Below are positions 40,011 to 51,214 of a stretch of DNA of 64,000 nt, one piece after another. How positions within the stretch are numbered: the first letter of the stretch is position 1; each line of letters opens with the position of its first letter. A program made the position numbers and the translations under genes. The DNA is from an uncultured Desulfobulbaceae bacterium. Lineage in GTDB: Bacteria > Desulfobacterota > Desulfobulbia > Desulfobulbales > BM004. The notes below the pieces were generated by a model, which saw nothing but the letters and a program-made list of their open reading frames with translations, did no database searches and had not been told where the DNA came from. The DNA lies in assembly GCA_945787325.1 (NCBI GenBank), contig CALZHP010000002.1:54138-118137 (forward strand), written 5' to 3'.

Positions 40011-40052
40011 TCAATAAGTCCCGTGTTATCTTCTAGGCACGGGACTTATTGA
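40011..40052. terminator. Bidirectional terminator between convergent mntP and the FKBP gene
   Basis: 15-bp perfect inverted repeat TCAATAAGTCCCGTG-N12-CACGGGACTTATTGA. Confidence 0.8.
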
Positions 40053-40065
40053 AGTATTTAAATGG

Positions 40066-40779
40066 TTAATTCTTCTCTTTCTGTTCTTCAATTGACAGCA
40101 ATTCAACTTCAAAATCCAATGTAGCGTTGGGCCCGATTACACGCCCAGCTCCTTGCTCACCGTATGCAAGTTTCGCAGGTATATATATATGATGTTTACT
40201 TCCGACATTCATTAGTTGCAACGCTTCAGTCCAGCCAGGAATAACTCCACTTACTGGGAAAACAGCCGGTTCATCCCTCTCATATGAGCTATCAAATTCA
40301 TCACCGTTAATTAGCTTTCCACGGTAATGAACTTTAACCGTATCAGTCTGCTTTGGTTTTTCACCATCACCTTCTCGTAGAATTTCATACTGTAGGCCAC
40401 TGGCAGTAGTAATGACACCTTTTCGTTTTTTGTTTTCTGCGAGAAAAGCTTCGCCTTCTTTTAAGTTTTTATCAGCAAGTTCCTTAATCATCTTTGCCTG
40501 CTTCTCCTGCATTTTTGCAATAAACTGCTGTTTGATTTCAGCAGCCTGCTCTGGAGTGAGAAGTGGAGTATTACCTTTAAAACCATCAACCAGGCCATCG
40601 GTGAGTATATTGATATCGACATCATCTTTCATGTTTTGCAGAGAAGTGCCAATCTCCAACCCAACAGAATAACTGAGCTTTTCTGTGTCGCTTTTTAGTG
40701 GGGATTCTTCACCAAACGCCTTGGATATTGGCAATAAAGCCACAATAATAACGGTCATCACAGTAATAATTCGTTTCAT
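40066..40779 (-). CDS. FKBP-type peptidyl-prolyl cis-trans isomerase (Mip-like)
   Basis: MKRIITVMTVIIVALLPISKAFG signal, VKVHYRGKLINGDEFDSSYERDEPAVFPVSGVIPGWTEALQLM; start set at internal Met. Confidence 0.92.
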   Translation of the reverse strand: MKRIITVMTVIIVALLPISKAFGEESPLKSDTEKLSYSVGLEIGTSLQNMKDDVDINILTDGLVDGFKGNTPLLTPEQAAEIKQQFIAKMQEKQAKMIKELADKNLKEGEAFLAENKKRKGVITTASGLQYEILREGDGEKPKQTDTVKVHYRGKLINGDEFDSSYERDEPAVFPVSGVIPGWTEALQLMNVGSKHHIYIPAKLAYGEQGAGRVIGPNATLDFEVELLSIEEQKEKN

Positions 40780-40861
40780 ATTAACTCCTTTTGTTGTGGA
40801 ATTTTTATTATTGTAAAGATTATTTACTTTATTGTGTGATCTATAATTCGTTCTACTACAA

Positions 40862-41134
40862 TTAATCCTTTTCCCAAGGAATCTTTGGCAGGCGGTTGAG
40901 AGCCTTAATGAATTGCTCTTCGTTATACCTTCTTCCCTGCCCCAGGACTTCAAAGACTTCCGAAGCAACAACATAACCGATAAGCTTACGAGCCTCACCT
41001 TCTGCAATACCTTGAGACATTAGACGTTTTAACGTTGCCCTGGTCTCGGGAGGTTTTCCGTCACGGAGTTGATTTTCAACAACCTCAAGAATTGCATTTC
41101 GAAGCTTTTTGTTTTCATTATCCGCCAAATTCAA
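40862..41134 (-). CDS. Small conserved hypothetical protein
   Basis: 90-aa ORF MNLADNENKKLRNAILEVVENQLRDGKPPETRATLKRLMSQGIAEGEARKLIGYVV... Confidence 0.65.
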   Translation of the reverse strand: MNLADNENKKLRNAILEVVENQLRDGKPPETRATLKRLMSQGIAEGEARKLIGYVVASEVFEVLGQGRRYNEEQFIKALNRLPKIPWEKD

Positions 41135-41213
41135 CCTCGCTCCACTATAAAGAAAAATCTACTACAACCAGTCAGCGCATGTCTTGTCCCAATAGATAAC
41201 CCGGTGGTCGGGT

Positions 41214-41840
41214 CTATGGTAAATGAGGTGGCCCCAGTGCCAGCATCTGTGCCAGAGTGAGTTTAACTTTCGGGGCATTTATCCGCCTTGAACCAAGAAA
41301 ATCTACTTCGAGCTCGACCATGCTGCGGAAGAAATTTGTGCGATCCATTTCGGATCCATTATATGGTGTATCTTTTTGAAATTTTACTAAATCTTGGCAC
41401 CTGAAGCAGCCAGGAAAGCTAATCTTATGGTCGTCAGGGCGTTTAAATGAGGCTGGCACACCGTGCAGGCGGCAAATCATAAGCCGGTGGGAATAGAGGA
41501 CACAGAGGCCGTTTTCATTAAGAGGACACATCAGGTTGGGGCGTTCACCCCTTACGAGCATTTTTTCACTTTCAGTTATATATGTTTCTACCCGTTCCAT
41601 TATCCGGGTCACAACTTTGTCGGGAAGTGACCTGATCCCTTCCCATAAATATGCCCATTCGACATATGTATGGTGCAGGAAATAACTGTCACAACAGTTG
41701 TCCTTACATTCATGGCATGAAAAATTCAGCTCTTTAGCGACCTGGTCATAATTTTCCTCCATGTCTTCGTAGAGTTCTGAAATTCTATTTGATAATTCCC
41801 TACTTAAAGTGAGTTCTTTCATTGTGCTGCAAAACGGCAT
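41214..41840 (-). CDS. Cys-cluster (YkgJ-like) protein
   Basis: FSCHECKDNCCDSYF...CPLNENGLCVLYSHRLMICRLHGVP...FPGCFRCQDL. Confidence 0.75.
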   Translation of the reverse strand: MPFCSTMKELTLSRELSNRISELYEDMEENYDQVAKELNFSCHECKDNCCDSYFLHHTYVEWAYLWEGIRSLPDKVVTRIMERVETYITESEKMLVRGERPNLMCPLNENGLCVLYSHRLMICRLHGVPASFKRPDDHKISFPGCFRCQDLVKFQKDTPYNGSEMDRTNFFRSMVELEVDFLGSRRINAPKVKLTLAQMLALGPPHLP

Positions 41841-41978
41841 TAATTTATACTTTGGCCATTATCGTAAAAAGGGATCTTGTTAACATATTACTTACAGAAA
41901 ATAGTTCTACGAAAAAGGTTTATATGCAGATAAAGCGGGACAATTAAACCATTAATAAAGAAAAAATGAAAATATAAT

Positions 41979-42587
41979 TTAGCTTTGCTCTTCACTGGTA
42001 GTTTCTTGGAATTTCTGTACTATGTAAGTTTCAACTTCTAAATCACCATCTTTCCAGGAGTCCATATTTAATCCGGCCTTATTGCATAAGTGAGAAAGGA
42101 AATTTTCAGGCTGTGGCAGTTGGTCCCAGACTTGGGGGAGAAAAGTTGCGCATGCTATACCTTTGCGGATAATCACGCCATCAACATTAGGCCGCAGGCA
42201 GTTAAGAAGGTCATTACCATCCTTATACTGTAATGCCTGTGGTTTTGTAAGAATACTGACTTCGATATCTACCCGGGAGAATTCATCAGGGGTAAGCTGC
42301 GAAAACCGGGGATCATTGAAAGCCGCATTTACAGCGTTTCGTTTCACACCTGCATAGATAGATTCTTCTCCGGAAAGGCTGCCAATACATCCTCTTAATT
42401 GACCTTTAATTTTAAGGGTGACAAATACACCGAGTTTTTCTTTAAAGATAGGTTCTTCAAATCCATATTCAAGCCCATTATGTTCAGAAATACCAAGTTC
42501 TTTTGCGATGGTTGCACGTGCTAAACGAACTAGAAGTTGTCCTTGCCGGTCTGTTAGTCTTAGGTTGTTTCCACTAGTATTATCCAT
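41979..42587 (-). CDS. AMMECR1-domain protein (AmrA)
   Basis: GVFVTLKIKGQLRGCIGSLSGEESIYAGVKRNAVNAAFNDPRFSQLTPDE. Confidence 0.92.
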   Translation of the reverse strand: MDNTSGNNLRLTDRQGQLLVRLARATIAKELGISEHNGLEYGFEEPIFKEKLGVFVTLKIKGQLRGCIGSLSGEESIYAGVKRNAVNAAFNDPRFSQLTPDEFSRVDIEVSILTKPQALQYKDGNDLLNCLRPNVDGVIIRKGIACATFLPQVWDQLPQPENFLSHLCNKAGLNMDSWKDGDLEVETYIVQKFQETTSEEQS

Positions 42588-42641
42588 GTTTTAACACTAT
42601 AGCCCGTTTATGATTTTGTGAGGTTCCATTGAATAATACAG

Positions 42642-43694
42642 CTACCATTCAATACCGAGCATCAGGCAATTAATGCCACTCCCTATTCCGAGAAGAGCAG
42701 CTCGCTGACCGGACTGCAGAGCATTCTTCTCTATACCGATTGCCATAGTGATCGGTGCTGAAACTGAACCGACATTTCCAAAAAATGGGAGTGTTTCAAA
42801 ATTTTTCTTTGGGTCAAGAGCAAGAGTTTCAAATAGCAAACTTGCGTGAGCCTTTCCTACCTGGTGACTAAAGAAAACATCCACAGAATCACCATCCCAT
42901 CCCAATTCTCCTTTAAATTTGGTCCAGGCTGCCATAGCGGTTTCTACCCCCCGCTTTAAAAGCTCTTCAGAATCGGTATCCATCAAGGTAGAGCCTGATT
43001 TCATGTCTCCCCCCTGACAGAGATCGATGTGTGAAGTATTAGCGAGAAAAGTACCGCCAACCAGCTTATGCCCGGTTTCGTTATGTTTTGCATTTCCCAT
43101 GACAAGGGCCACTGAACCAGAACCAATGGTAAGTGAGGCAAAGGATGATTTGATAGATTTCCGGGTTAATCCTGAGTCAGCAAGCAATTCGGTAATTGTA
43201 GATTCAAGGAGATTCTCAGCTGTTTCTCCAGCAACAAGCAGACCATATTTAACTTGTCCCAGTTCAATCATGTTTGCCAGCATAATCATACCGTCCAGAA
43301 AACCGAGACAGGCGTTGGATATATCAAAAATCAGGCAATTTTCCTGTAGGCCAAGATGTTTATGAACAAAAGAGGCGGTTGCCGGTTCCATCATGTCTCG
43401 TGATACTGAAGTGAAAATCAGACACTCAATCTCGCTAGCATCAATGCCGGAAGCATTGAGGGCATTTTTGCCAGCGAGGGCTGATGCTTCGCTGGGTTTT
43501 GTACCTTTTTCCCAGAGACGTCTTTCACTGATGCCGCTCATGAGTTCCAATCGGCCTTCAGGTAGTTTTAGACGTCTATACAGAGGAGAAAGCCTTCTTT
43601 CAATGTCTTCTGAAGTAAGAATTTTTGGTGGGAGTTCATACCCGAAGGAATGTAAGCGGACGTCATTGTATTTCATAATATAGTGCCGGGGCAA
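42642..43694 (-). CDS. 3-oxoacyl-ACP synthase III family protein (FabH-like)
   Basis: Thiolase-fold KASIII; FDISNACLGFLDGM active-site Cys region, FFSHQVGKAH, FGNVGSVSAPITMAIGIE. Confidence 0.88.
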   Translation of the reverse strand: MPRHYIMKYNDVRLHSFGYELPPKILTSEDIERRLSPLYRRLKLPEGRLELMSGISERRLWEKGTKPSEASALAGKNALNASGIDASEIECLIFTSVSRDMMEPATASFVHKHLGLQENCLIFDISNACLGFLDGMIMLANMIELGQVKYGLLVAGETAENLLESTITELLADSGLTRKSIKSSFASLTIGSGSVALVMGNAKHNETGHKLVGGTFLANTSHIDLCQGGDMKSGSTLMDTDSEELLKRGVETAMAAWTKFKGELGWDGDSVDVFFSHQVGKAHASLLFETLALDPKKNFETLPFFGNVGSVSAPITMAIGIEKNALQSGQRAALLGIGSGINCLMLGIEW

Positions 43695-43734
43695 ATAAAA
43701 AAAATATCAATCAGTATAGGTTATTATAGATCAG

Positions 43735-44538
43735 TTAATCAACTACTCTCGAAATGATGTCAGAGTCGAAATAGTTTATGGCCATGCCGGCATCAACTAC
43801 AATGTTCTGAGCATTAATTCCTGAGGACCTTTCTGATAGGAGAAACGCGGCAAGATCGGCCACTTCTGCAGTTTTAACACCTTTATTTCTTGGGATAACT
43901 TTTTCCGCAAAAAGATAGCTGTCGATATAGCCGGGGATTCCCGCGGAAGCTGAAGTTTTAAGAAGGCCCGCACAGACAGCGTTGAACCTGACCTGTGAAA
44001 ATTTTGAAAAGCTTTTAGCCAGAAAGCATAAAGATGATTCAAGTGCAGCTTTAATAGGGGCCATGTAGCCATAGTTTTCTGCAGCCATTCTGGTAGTTGA
44101 TATAGAAATTGTTATCACTGAAGCCGTTTCCGCAAGCATATTTTTGAATTGGTTACATATGGCCACTAAAGAAAAGCATGAAATGTCCAAAGCCTGCAAA
44201 AAATCTGCTTTAAGTGTTTCGTGGAAAGGTTTCATCCCTTCAGAATAATTTGCAAAAGCAATTGAATGAACGAGGCCATTAATTTTTCTGTTGCCAATGG
44301 TAGAAGCAATTTCTCCTTTAACGCGGGAAATATTATTCTCATCCACAACGTCACAAACAAAAACATGTGAGTCAGGGAAAAGTTTTCTGGCAGTTTTCCT
44401 GCGTTCTTCAGTTCGTACAACATGTATTACTTCAGCGCCTTCCGTAACAAGGGCTTTTCCTATAGCACAGGCTACTGATTTTTTGTTGGCTAGGCCAAAA
44501 ATAACAAATAACTTTTTGTTTAAATTGAGGAAACTCAT
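43735..44538 (-). CDS. fabI: Enoyl-ACP reductase, FabI type
   Basis: [51 protein letters not shown]. Confidence 0.88.
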   Translation of the reverse strand: MSFLNLNKKLFVIFGLANKKSVACAIGKALVTEGAEVIHVVRTEERRKTARKLFPDSHVFVCDVVDENNISRVKGEIASTIGNRKINGLVHSIAFANYSEGMKPFHETLKADFLQALDISCFSLVAICNQFKNMLAETASVITISISTTRMAAENYGYMAPIKAALESSLCFLAKSFSKFSQVRFNAVCAGLLKTSASAGIPGYIDSYLFAEKVIPRNKGVKTAEVADLAAFLLSERSSGINAQNIVVDAGMAINYFDSDIISRVVD

Positions 44539-44969
44539 AATGGTTTATGTGTGATGGTTTGGTGTCTAAGCATATATATTGGCAGTCCATCCAAGGAATT
44601 CATAGTGACTTCAAAAATCAAAGTACAAGAAAGAGAATCAAAAAAATACCTTAATGGTTACGCAGTCTTTCCCTTAAGCCAGAAGAAACCTCATGTTTAA
44701 TGTAACTATTACTGAAGGGTAGCGCAGTTTATATATGCCGGCTCATGATGTCAAAGTAATTTTGAATTGATTTAGCTGACCTAATCATTAATAAAGGTAT
44801 AACGAGCAACAATATCAGACAAATCGCCCTAATTTTTCATAATTTATTGGTCGTTAGACCACCTGTACTCGTCTGTGTGTTCACTCTCTGTAATTATCTC
44901 CGAAGTACTCTTAAATATATTAATAATTTCCCTTGTCCAATTAATAAACTTACTGCTATATTTGTCGCC

Positions 44970-46631
44970 ATGAAATCTTCAAAGCCAACTACTCGGACCA
45001 AGTTTATTTTTGTTACCGGAGGGGTTCTTTCCTCTCTTGGTAAGGGATTAGCGGCGGCATCCATAGGAGCTTTGCTGGAAAGCCGCGGGTTGACGGTTAC
45101 TTTTCAGAAACTCGACCCATACATTAATGTTGATCCCGGAACCATGAATCCTTTTCAGCACGGAGAGGTCTTTGTTACTGACGATGGTGCTGAGACAGAT
45201 CTGGATATGGGGCATTATGAGCGTTATACCAATGCTGTTATGGCCCAGATAAACAATTACACTTCAGGTCGCATCTATCATTCTGTTATTTCCAAGGAGA
45301 GGCGAGGTGAATACCTTGGTGGTACAGTACAAGTAATTCCCCACATCACCGATGAGATTAAAAACTCTATTCTGCAGCTTGCAGATACTGTTGATGTGGC
45401 AATTATTGAGATTGGCGGCACAATCGGTGACATAGAAAGTCTGCCATTTCTGGAAGCCATTAGGCAGTTCCGTTTCGACATGGGGAAAGAGAACTCACTT
45501 TTCATTCATGTTACATTGGTTCCTTATATTAAGACTGCTGGGGAAGTTAAAACTAAACCTACTCAGCATAGTGTTAAAGAATTACGGGCAATAGGTATTC
45601 AACCGGACATATTGCTCTGCAGGACTGAAGGCCAACTGAACCAGGGCTTGAAGGATAAAATAGCGCTATTCTGTAATGTTCCTACTGAAGCTGTAATAAC
45701 GGCTCGTGATGTTGAAAGTATTTATGAAGTGCCGCTTTTGTTCCATAAAGAAAAACTGGACGATAAAATCCTGGAGCTGCTCAACATTTGGGCAAGAGCT
45801 CCTCGCCTTGCTCCCTGGAAAGAGCTTGTCAGAAAAATAAAAGAACCGAAAAACAAGGTTGTTATTGCTATAATCGGTAAATATGTTGAGTTGACCGAAT
45901 CCTACAAAAGCCTGCATGAATCTCTGGTTCACGGTGGTGTAGGTAACGATGCCCAAGTGGAACTTCGTTATGTAGGTGCCGAAGATCTTGAGAAAAAGGA
46001 TGCGAATCAGAAAAAGCTTCTTGATGGCTGTCATGGCATCCTGGTTCCAGGTGGTTTCGGGCAGCGCGGTGTTGAAGGGAAAATGCGTGCCATAACTTAC
46101 GCCCGAGAGCAGAAGATACCTTTTTTTGGAATTTGTCTTGGTATGCAATTAGCTGTTGTAGAGTTTGCCAGAAACATTGCGAAAATGAAAGACGCCCACA
46201 GCACGGAATTCAATAAAAAAACAAAACATCCTGTCATATACCTTATGAAAGAGTGGTACGATTATCGTACTGAGAAGGTGCAGGTTCGTGATGAAAAATC
46301 GGATATGGGCGGGACTCTCAGATTGGGCAGTTATCCTTGCCGCCTGCAGAAGTCAACCTATGCCTCTAAAGCTTACGAAGAGGAAGAAATTCAAGAGAGG
46401 CACCGGCACCGGTATGAATTCAATCCTGAATTTCGTGATGAATTGACGAAAAAAGGACTTGTTGTAAGTGGTGCTTCTCCAGACAACAACCTGGTCGAAA
46501 TAGTTGAGCTTTCTGATCACCCCTGGTTCCTTGGCTGTCAGTTTCACCCCGAGTTCAAATCTAAACCCATGAAGCCGCATCCCCTGTTCAGGGATTTTAT
46601 CAAGGCAGCGCTTGACTATTCCGCTTCCTGA
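44970..46631 (+). CDS. pyrG: CTP synthase
   Basis: [30 protein letters not shown]...; GATase domain [17 protein letters not shown]; start at [12 protein letters not shown]. Confidence 0.98.
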   Translation: MKSSKPTTRTKFIFVTGGVLSSLGKGLAAASIGALLESRGLTVTFQKLDPYINVDPGTMNPFQHGEVFVTDDGAETDLDMGHYERYTNAVMAQINNYTSGRIYHSVISKERRGEYLGGTVQVIPHITDEIKNSILQLADTVDVAIIEIGGTIGDIESLPFLEAIRQFRFDMGKENSLFIHVTLVPYIKTAGEVKTKPTQHSVKELRAIGIQPDILLCRTEGQLNQGLKDKIALFCNVPTEAVITARDVESIYEVPLLFHKEKLDDKILELLNIWARAPRLAPWKELVRKIKEPKNKVVIAIIGKYVELTESYKSLHESLVHGGVGNDAQVELRYVGAEDLEKKDANQKKLLDGCHGILVPGGFGQRGVEGKMRAITYAREQKIPFFGICLGMQLAVVEFARNIAKMKDAHSTEFNKKTKHPVIYLMKEWYDYRTEKVQVRDEKSDMGGTLRLGSYPCRLQKSTYASKAYEEEEIQERHRHRYEFNPEFRDELTKKGLVVSGASPDNNLVEIVELSDHPWFLGCQFHPEFKSKPMKPHPLFRDFIKAALDYSAS

Positions 46632-46735
46632 AAATGTGCCGCTCGATCTGACAACCGAACACATCTGCCCGCTTTACATTTTGATGTTGCAGGTCGGATT
46701 ATGACGTATCAATTTCTCAGCCGGTTATAAATATC

Positions 46736-47587
46736 ATGGAACCAGTTGCAATTGAAACTCCCTCAGATACTACGTCGATAAAGATTGGCAAGGGGAACCC
46801 CTTTCTCCTGATTGCCGGACCCTGTGTCCTCGAATCGGAAACGATGGCGCAAGAGACAGCCCAGCGTTTAAAGAAAATAACCGATAAGTTGAATATACCC
46901 TTTATTTTTAAAGCTTCTTTCGACAAAGCAAACCGTACTTCACTGGATTCTTTTCGAGGACCCGGCTTGAAAAAAGGGCTAGAGACACTAGGTCGTATAC
47001 GGGCTGATGTAGGGGTGCCGATAGTATCGGACATTCATGAGACCTCACAGGTAAATCTAGCTGCCGAGGTACTGGATGTTCTGCAAATTCCTGCTTTCCT
47101 CTGCAGACAGACAGATTTACTTGTTGCAGCTGCAGAAACCGGTAAACCTGTCAATATTAAGAAAGGGCAGTTTCTGTCTCCTTGGGATATGCAGAACGCT
47201 GTTAATAAGGTGAGGTCCGCTGGAGGGAAAAAAGTAATTCTTACCGAACGAGGTTTTTGCCTGGGGTACAATAATCTTGTTGTCGATATGCGTTCGCTGC
47301 CGATCATGCGTTCATTTAACTGTCCGGTCATATATGATGCCACCCACAGTGTTCAGCTTCCAGGTGGAGCCGGAGGCAGTTCCGGTGGTCAGAGAGAGTT
47401 TATCCCTCCTCTGACCAGGGCTGCAGTGGCAGCAGGGGTTGACGGCCTTTTTATGGAAGTGCACCCTGAACCAGACCAAGCGCTCTGTGACGGTCCTAAC
47501 TCTCTGCCCATTGATCAGTTGGAAGCCTTGCTGCATTCCCTTCTTAAAATACGTACAGCAGTTGCAGATAACCCAGAAATTTCGTGA
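46736..47587 (+). CDS. kdsA: 3-deoxy-8-phosphooctulonate synthase
   Basis: [60 protein letters not shown]. Confidence 0.97.
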   Translation: MEPVAIETPSDTTSIKIGKGNPFLLIAGPCVLESETMAQETAQRLKKITDKLNIPFIFKASFDKANRTSLDSFRGPGLKKGLETLGRIRADVGVPIVSDIHETSQVNLAAEVLDVLQIPAFLCRQTDLLVAAAETGKPVNIKKGQFLSPWDMQNAVNKVRSAGGKKVILTERGFCLGYNNLVVDMRSLPIMRSFNCPVIYDATHSVQLPGGAGGSSGGQREFIPPLTRAAVAAGVDGLFMEVHPEPDQALCDGPNSLPIDQLEALLHSLLKIRTAVADNPEIS

Positions 47588-47596
47588 GGATCAGGT

Positions 47597-48241
47597 ATGT
47601 CAGATAAGGAATTTTGTCCAGCTTCCGGCGGTAAATATCCTTCTGATTGCGAGTTGACGGAGGCCCTTAGGAATAAGGCTATGTCGAGACAAAAGGTCGA
47701 TGAGCGTGGCTATTTATGGAAATCCTGCTTACCCAAGGCAGAACCTGTTAAACTTCTCCTGCTGGATGTTGATGGAGTACTCACCGATGGCACCATTACA
47801 TACACTCATGAGGGGACGGAATTAAAATCATTTAATACCCAGGACGGATTGGGTATCAGGTTGCTCCAGGAGATAGGTGTTGAGGTAGGCCTTATTACGG
47901 CCCGCCGTTCTGAAGCCGTCACAAGAAGGGCGCAAGACCTTGGCTTGAAGCATGTATACCAGAAGGCAGGCCAAAAACTGGAAGTTTTTGAAAAACTTCT
48001 TGCAGAGCTTGATCTTACGCCAGAAGAGGTTGCCTATATGGGAGACGACTGGCTCGACTTACCGTTGCTGACCCGGGTAGGTTTTTCATCAACGGTTGCC
48101 AATGGTGTTCCCGAGGTGCAAAAGGTTGTTGATTTCGTCACAAAAAGGTCCGGAGGAAAGGGGGCAGTTCGCGAACTTTGCAACCTGATCCTGGCGGCTA
48201 AGGGAAAGGACAGAGAACTACTTGAAAGGTATTTGAAATGA
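47597..48241 (+). CDS. kdsC: 3-deoxy-manno-octulosonate-8-phosphatase (HAD)
   Basis: LLLLDVDGVLTDGTITYTHEGTELKSFNTQDGLGIRLL, GDDWLDLPLLTRVGFS. Confidence 0.94.
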   Translation: MSDKEFCPASGGKYPSDCELTEALRNKAMSRQKVDERGYLWKSCLPKAEPVKLLLLDVDGVLTDGTITYTHEGTELKSFNTQDGLGIRLLQEIGVEVGLITARRSEAVTRRAQDLGLKHVYQKAGQKLEVFEKLLAELDLTPEEVAYMGDDWLDLPLLTRVGFSSTVANGVPEVQKVVDFVTKRSGGKGAVRELCNLILAAKGKDRELLERYLK

Positions 48242-48819
48242 TTCACGGAATAAGAAACATTTTATGGATTCTTCCCCTGCTGCTTTTAGTAACATCACCT
48301 CTCTGGAAGCAGGCCTTCACAGATTTCCTCAAGCCAAGAGGTGACTTTATTGCCTCAGCAGATCAGCTTTCCGTCCGTTCAAGAACTTTTTCCATGGAAG
48401 ATGTACAGATGGTGCAAAGCAGCAAGGGCAAGGATAAATGGCATGTTGATGTTAAATATCTGTTTACCAAAGAAGATAAAGAGGACCAGTTGCAGTTGCA
48501 GGATGTGTCTGCAGTGTTTTATGGCAGCAAAAAGGGTCCAGGTGGGGAAATGCGTACTAAAATTGACAGCGGAGAGGGGATTTTTGATACTAAACAGAAA
48601 ATCCTGACTCTGAGCGATGGTGTTACATTAAAGCCTGAAAACGGCAATGAACTGAGGACCAGGGTTCTCCAATACAATGAAAAAGGGAGAAAGATTGAGG
48701 CCTCATCAGGTGTCAGCATCAAGAGTGATAACTTTTATGTGCGCGGTCAGAATATGGAATATGATCCTGATACAGGGGATTTCAAGGTGAGCGGTAGCGT
48801 AGTCGGAAGGGCCTGGTAA
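48238..48819 (+). CDS. lptC: LPS export ABC transporter periplasmic protein LptC
   Basis: Single N-terminal TM, DUF1239-like beta-repeats, immediately after kdsC. Confidence 0.78.
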   Translation: MIHGIRNILWILPLLLLVTSPLWKQAFTDFLKPRGDFIASADQLSVRSRTFSMEDVQMVQSSKGKDKWHVDVKYLFTKEDKEDQLQLQDVSAVFYGSKKGPGGEMRTKIDSGEGIFDTKQKILTLSDGVTLKPENGNELRTRVLQYNEKGRKIEASSGVSIKSDNFYVRGQNMEYDPDTGDFKVSGSVVGRAW

Positions 48820-48822
48820 TAT

Positions 48823-49623
48823 TTAAGTGACAGAATTCAACAGCTTAAGAGCGTTTTCCCGTAGAATGAGTTTTTCCAGTTTGTCCCCAAGCTTCAACCC
48901 CTTAACCATTTCATATGTTTCCTGCTGACTCGACCATGGTGAATCTGTCGCAAATAATAAGTGCTCACCTGAGTGTTTGAAAATTATTTCACGGGCTTTT
49001 TCTTTGTCGAGCTGATCCAGTGTATATGAAATGTCCATGTATACCTGTTTGCCGGCAAGAATATCAGATACTTCATCCCAGAGCTCCCATGCTCCCAAAT
49101 GGGTAGTAACAAGCTTCATTTCAGGAAAACGTGTAATGACGTTCATGATTCTTTCCGGATCAGCAAGCCTCGTGCGTGGAAAAGCTATATCAAAACCGGT
49201 ATGCATTACTAGAATCAAGTTTTCTTCGGTAATCACCTCATAGGCACGCATTAGTCGTTCTTCGTCCAGATAAAAATCTTGATAGTACGGATGCATTTTG
49301 ATGCCCTTGAATCCTTCTGCCTTTATCTGCCTTATCCGGCTGGCGACATTGGAATCGGCTGGGTGGAATGAAGGAAAAGGTATCAGCCTCTCAGACCTGA
49401 TTTCTTTCGACCAGGATAGGATTGAGGAAAATTGTGAAGGTTTGGTGGCTATGGAACAGATAACACTTTTTTCGACGCCTGCCTTGTCCATGGAAGCCAG
49501 TAGAGAAGCAACAGTGCCATTAAGATGTGCTTTAACATTGCCTTCCTGTTCGAGATATGGAACGGCATTTTTTGCAAGCTCATCCGGAAACACATGGGTG
49601 TGAAAATCTATAATACCTGTCAT
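48823..49623 (-). CDS. Amidohydrolase family protein
   Basis: IIDFHTHVFPDELA, GFKGIKMHPYYQDF, LLFATDSPWSSQ. Confidence 0.92.
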   Translation of the reverse strand: MTGIIDFHTHVFPDELAKNAVPYLEQEGNVKAHLNGTVASLLASMDKAGVEKSVICSIATKPSQFSSILSWSKEIRSERLIPFPSFHPADSNVASRIRQIKAEGFKGIKMHPYYQDFYLDEERLMRAYEVITEENLILVMHTGFDIAFPRTRLADPERIMNVITRFPEMKLVTTHLGAWELWDEVSDILAGKQVYMDISYTLDQLDKEKAREIIFKHSGEHLLFATDSPWSSQQETYEMVKGLKLGDKLEKLILRENALKLLNSVT

Positions 49624-49852
49624 AATAAAGTTTTCCGCTAAATCTTCAATTTGAAGGAATTAATTTTTTTGTCGTGCAGAAGCAGCAGTTAGGGTATAGT
49701 ATTATGATTGATGCTGTTAACTGCCTGATAAAACTGCCGAATTACAAAAAATCCTGGCCTGTCCAGTTGTGATCATTGGGCCCAGCAAAAGCGGCACTAT
49801 ACCAGCCTCCAATCAGAATAAGCAATATATAAACAACAAAACAGGTGCGTAA

Positions 49853-50578
49853 ATGTCGAAGAAAAATATTCCTCTGGAAGAAAGAATTATTTTGGCACTG
49901 GATATTGATAATCCTAAAAAGGCCAAAGAAATTGTCAAAAAAACAGAGGCGCGCATCCATTTTTACAAAGTTGGGCTGCAGCTATTTCTGGCGGGTGGAT
50001 TTGATATAATCGAATGGATAAGAGGCAGGGGCCATAAAATAATGGTCGACCTGAAATTTTTTGATATACCTGAAACTGTTAAACTCGCTGTAGCACAGCT
50101 AAATGACCGCGGAGTTACATTTGCAACAGTGCACGGTAATGATCCAATTATACGGGCCGCAGTTGAAGCAAAAGGTGATGTCGGCTTGCTTGCTGTTACC
50201 GTTCTTACCAGTTTTGGCGAAGAAGATATGCGGGAGATGGGCATGACAAAAAGTATAGAGGATCTTGTTTATTTTCGCGCTAAAAGAGCTCTGGAGCTTG
50301 GTTGTGACGGCGTCGTCTCCTCAGGGCTTGAGGCCGCTCGTCTTCGTGAAAACCTCGGTGATAAACTTATGATTGTAACTCCGGGAATAAGGCCAGGAGC
50401 CAATGTTTACGATAACAGTGACGACCAGAAACGAATAGTTACCTCCCGTGAGGCCATTTTAAGCGGGGTTGACTATGTGGTAGTCGGAAGGCCGATAACC
50501 AAAGCCGTTGATCCGCTTTCGGTTATAGCAACACTCCAACAGGGAATTTCCGATGGTTTAGAGGACATAACGAAATAA
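49853..50578 (+). CDS. pyrF: Orotidine 5'-phosphate decarboxylase
   Basis: ILALDIDNPKKA, IMVDLKFFDIPETVKLA, VTPGIRPGA, VVVGRPITKAVDP. Confidence 0.96.
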   Translation: MSKKNIPLEERIILALDIDNPKKAKEIVKKTEARIHFYKVGLQLFLAGGFDIIEWIRGRGHKIMVDLKFFDIPETVKLAVAQLNDRGVTFATVHGNDPIIRAAVEAKGDVGLLAVTVLTSFGEEDMREMGMTKSIEDLVYFRAKRALELGCDGVVSSGLEAARLRENLGDKLMIVTPGIRPGANVYDNSDDQKRIVTSREAILSGVDYVVVGRPITKAVDPLSVIATLQQGISDGLEDITK

Positions 50579-51010
50579 TCCCTGCAGAACTACAAAACTG
50601 TAAATTCCTGCAACCACATCGTCGAGCATGATTCCGACCCCTCCCTGGATCCTTCTGTCGAGCCATCCTGCAGGAAAAGGCTTCATAATATCAAATACCC
50701 TGAAGAGAAGAAAACCGATAATTAATGGAAGAATACCGGGTGGTGCCGCAATCATCGTTATCAGCATACCAACAATTTCGTCGATAACAACTGGGCCGGG
50801 ATCCTTTTTGTCCAGTATTTTTTCGACAGAGCCTGCAGCGAAGAATCCTACGACCAGAAGAACGGCTATCAGGATACAGTAAGTCGGCAGAGAAAGACCT
50901 TTTATGAGAAAATATATTGCAAGTCCTACCAGAGAACCCCATGTGCCTGGAGCATAGGGCAAAAATCCCGAGTAGAATCCTGTCGCTATTATCATGAGTA
51001 TTGTTGTCAT
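50558..51010 (-). CDS. pgpA: Phosphatidylglycerophosphatase A
   Basis: TGFYSGFLPYAPGTWGSLVGL, VIDEIVGMLITM, FRVFDIMKPFPAGWLDRRIQGGVGIMLDDVVAG. Confidence 0.94.
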   Translation of the reverse strand: MTTILMIIATGFYSGFLPYAPGTWGSLVGLAIYFLIKGLSLPTYCILIAVLLVVGFFAAGSVEKILDKKDPGPVVIDEIVGMLITMIAAPPGILPLIIGFLLFRVFDIMKPFPAGWLDRRIQGGVGIMLDDVVAGIYSFVVLQGLFRYVL

Positions 51011-51214
51011 TGTTTACGTATCAAGAAAGTAGTTTTAAATCAGCAGTATAGTATTTAGAAGGCTTTCAATATAATTTTAGCCTGGCCAGGGCATGAGACT
51101 AAGGAATCAGGGGGCAGGTAAGAAACTTAAAGGATCGGGTTTGGGATGTCTGTGTTAAATCTTCTAGCCCTGTGCCCTACGCCTTATGCCTTACGCCTTT
51201 CAGTTAATCATTCT

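Noticed and set aside
40780-41007. N-terminal extension of the FKBP ORF
   Set aside because: Signal peptide begins at MKRIITVMTV (40779); the extension overlaps the 40862..41134 gene.
44847-44969. 41-residue N-terminal extension of pyrG
   Set aside because: No homology to CTP synthase; conserved start is [18 protein letters not shown] at 44970.
48238-48819. Expected lptA/lptB continuation of the kds-lpt operon
   Set aside because: The next gene is an amidohydrolase on the opposite strand; lptA/lptB must be elsewhere. Not evidence of anything beyond rearrangement.
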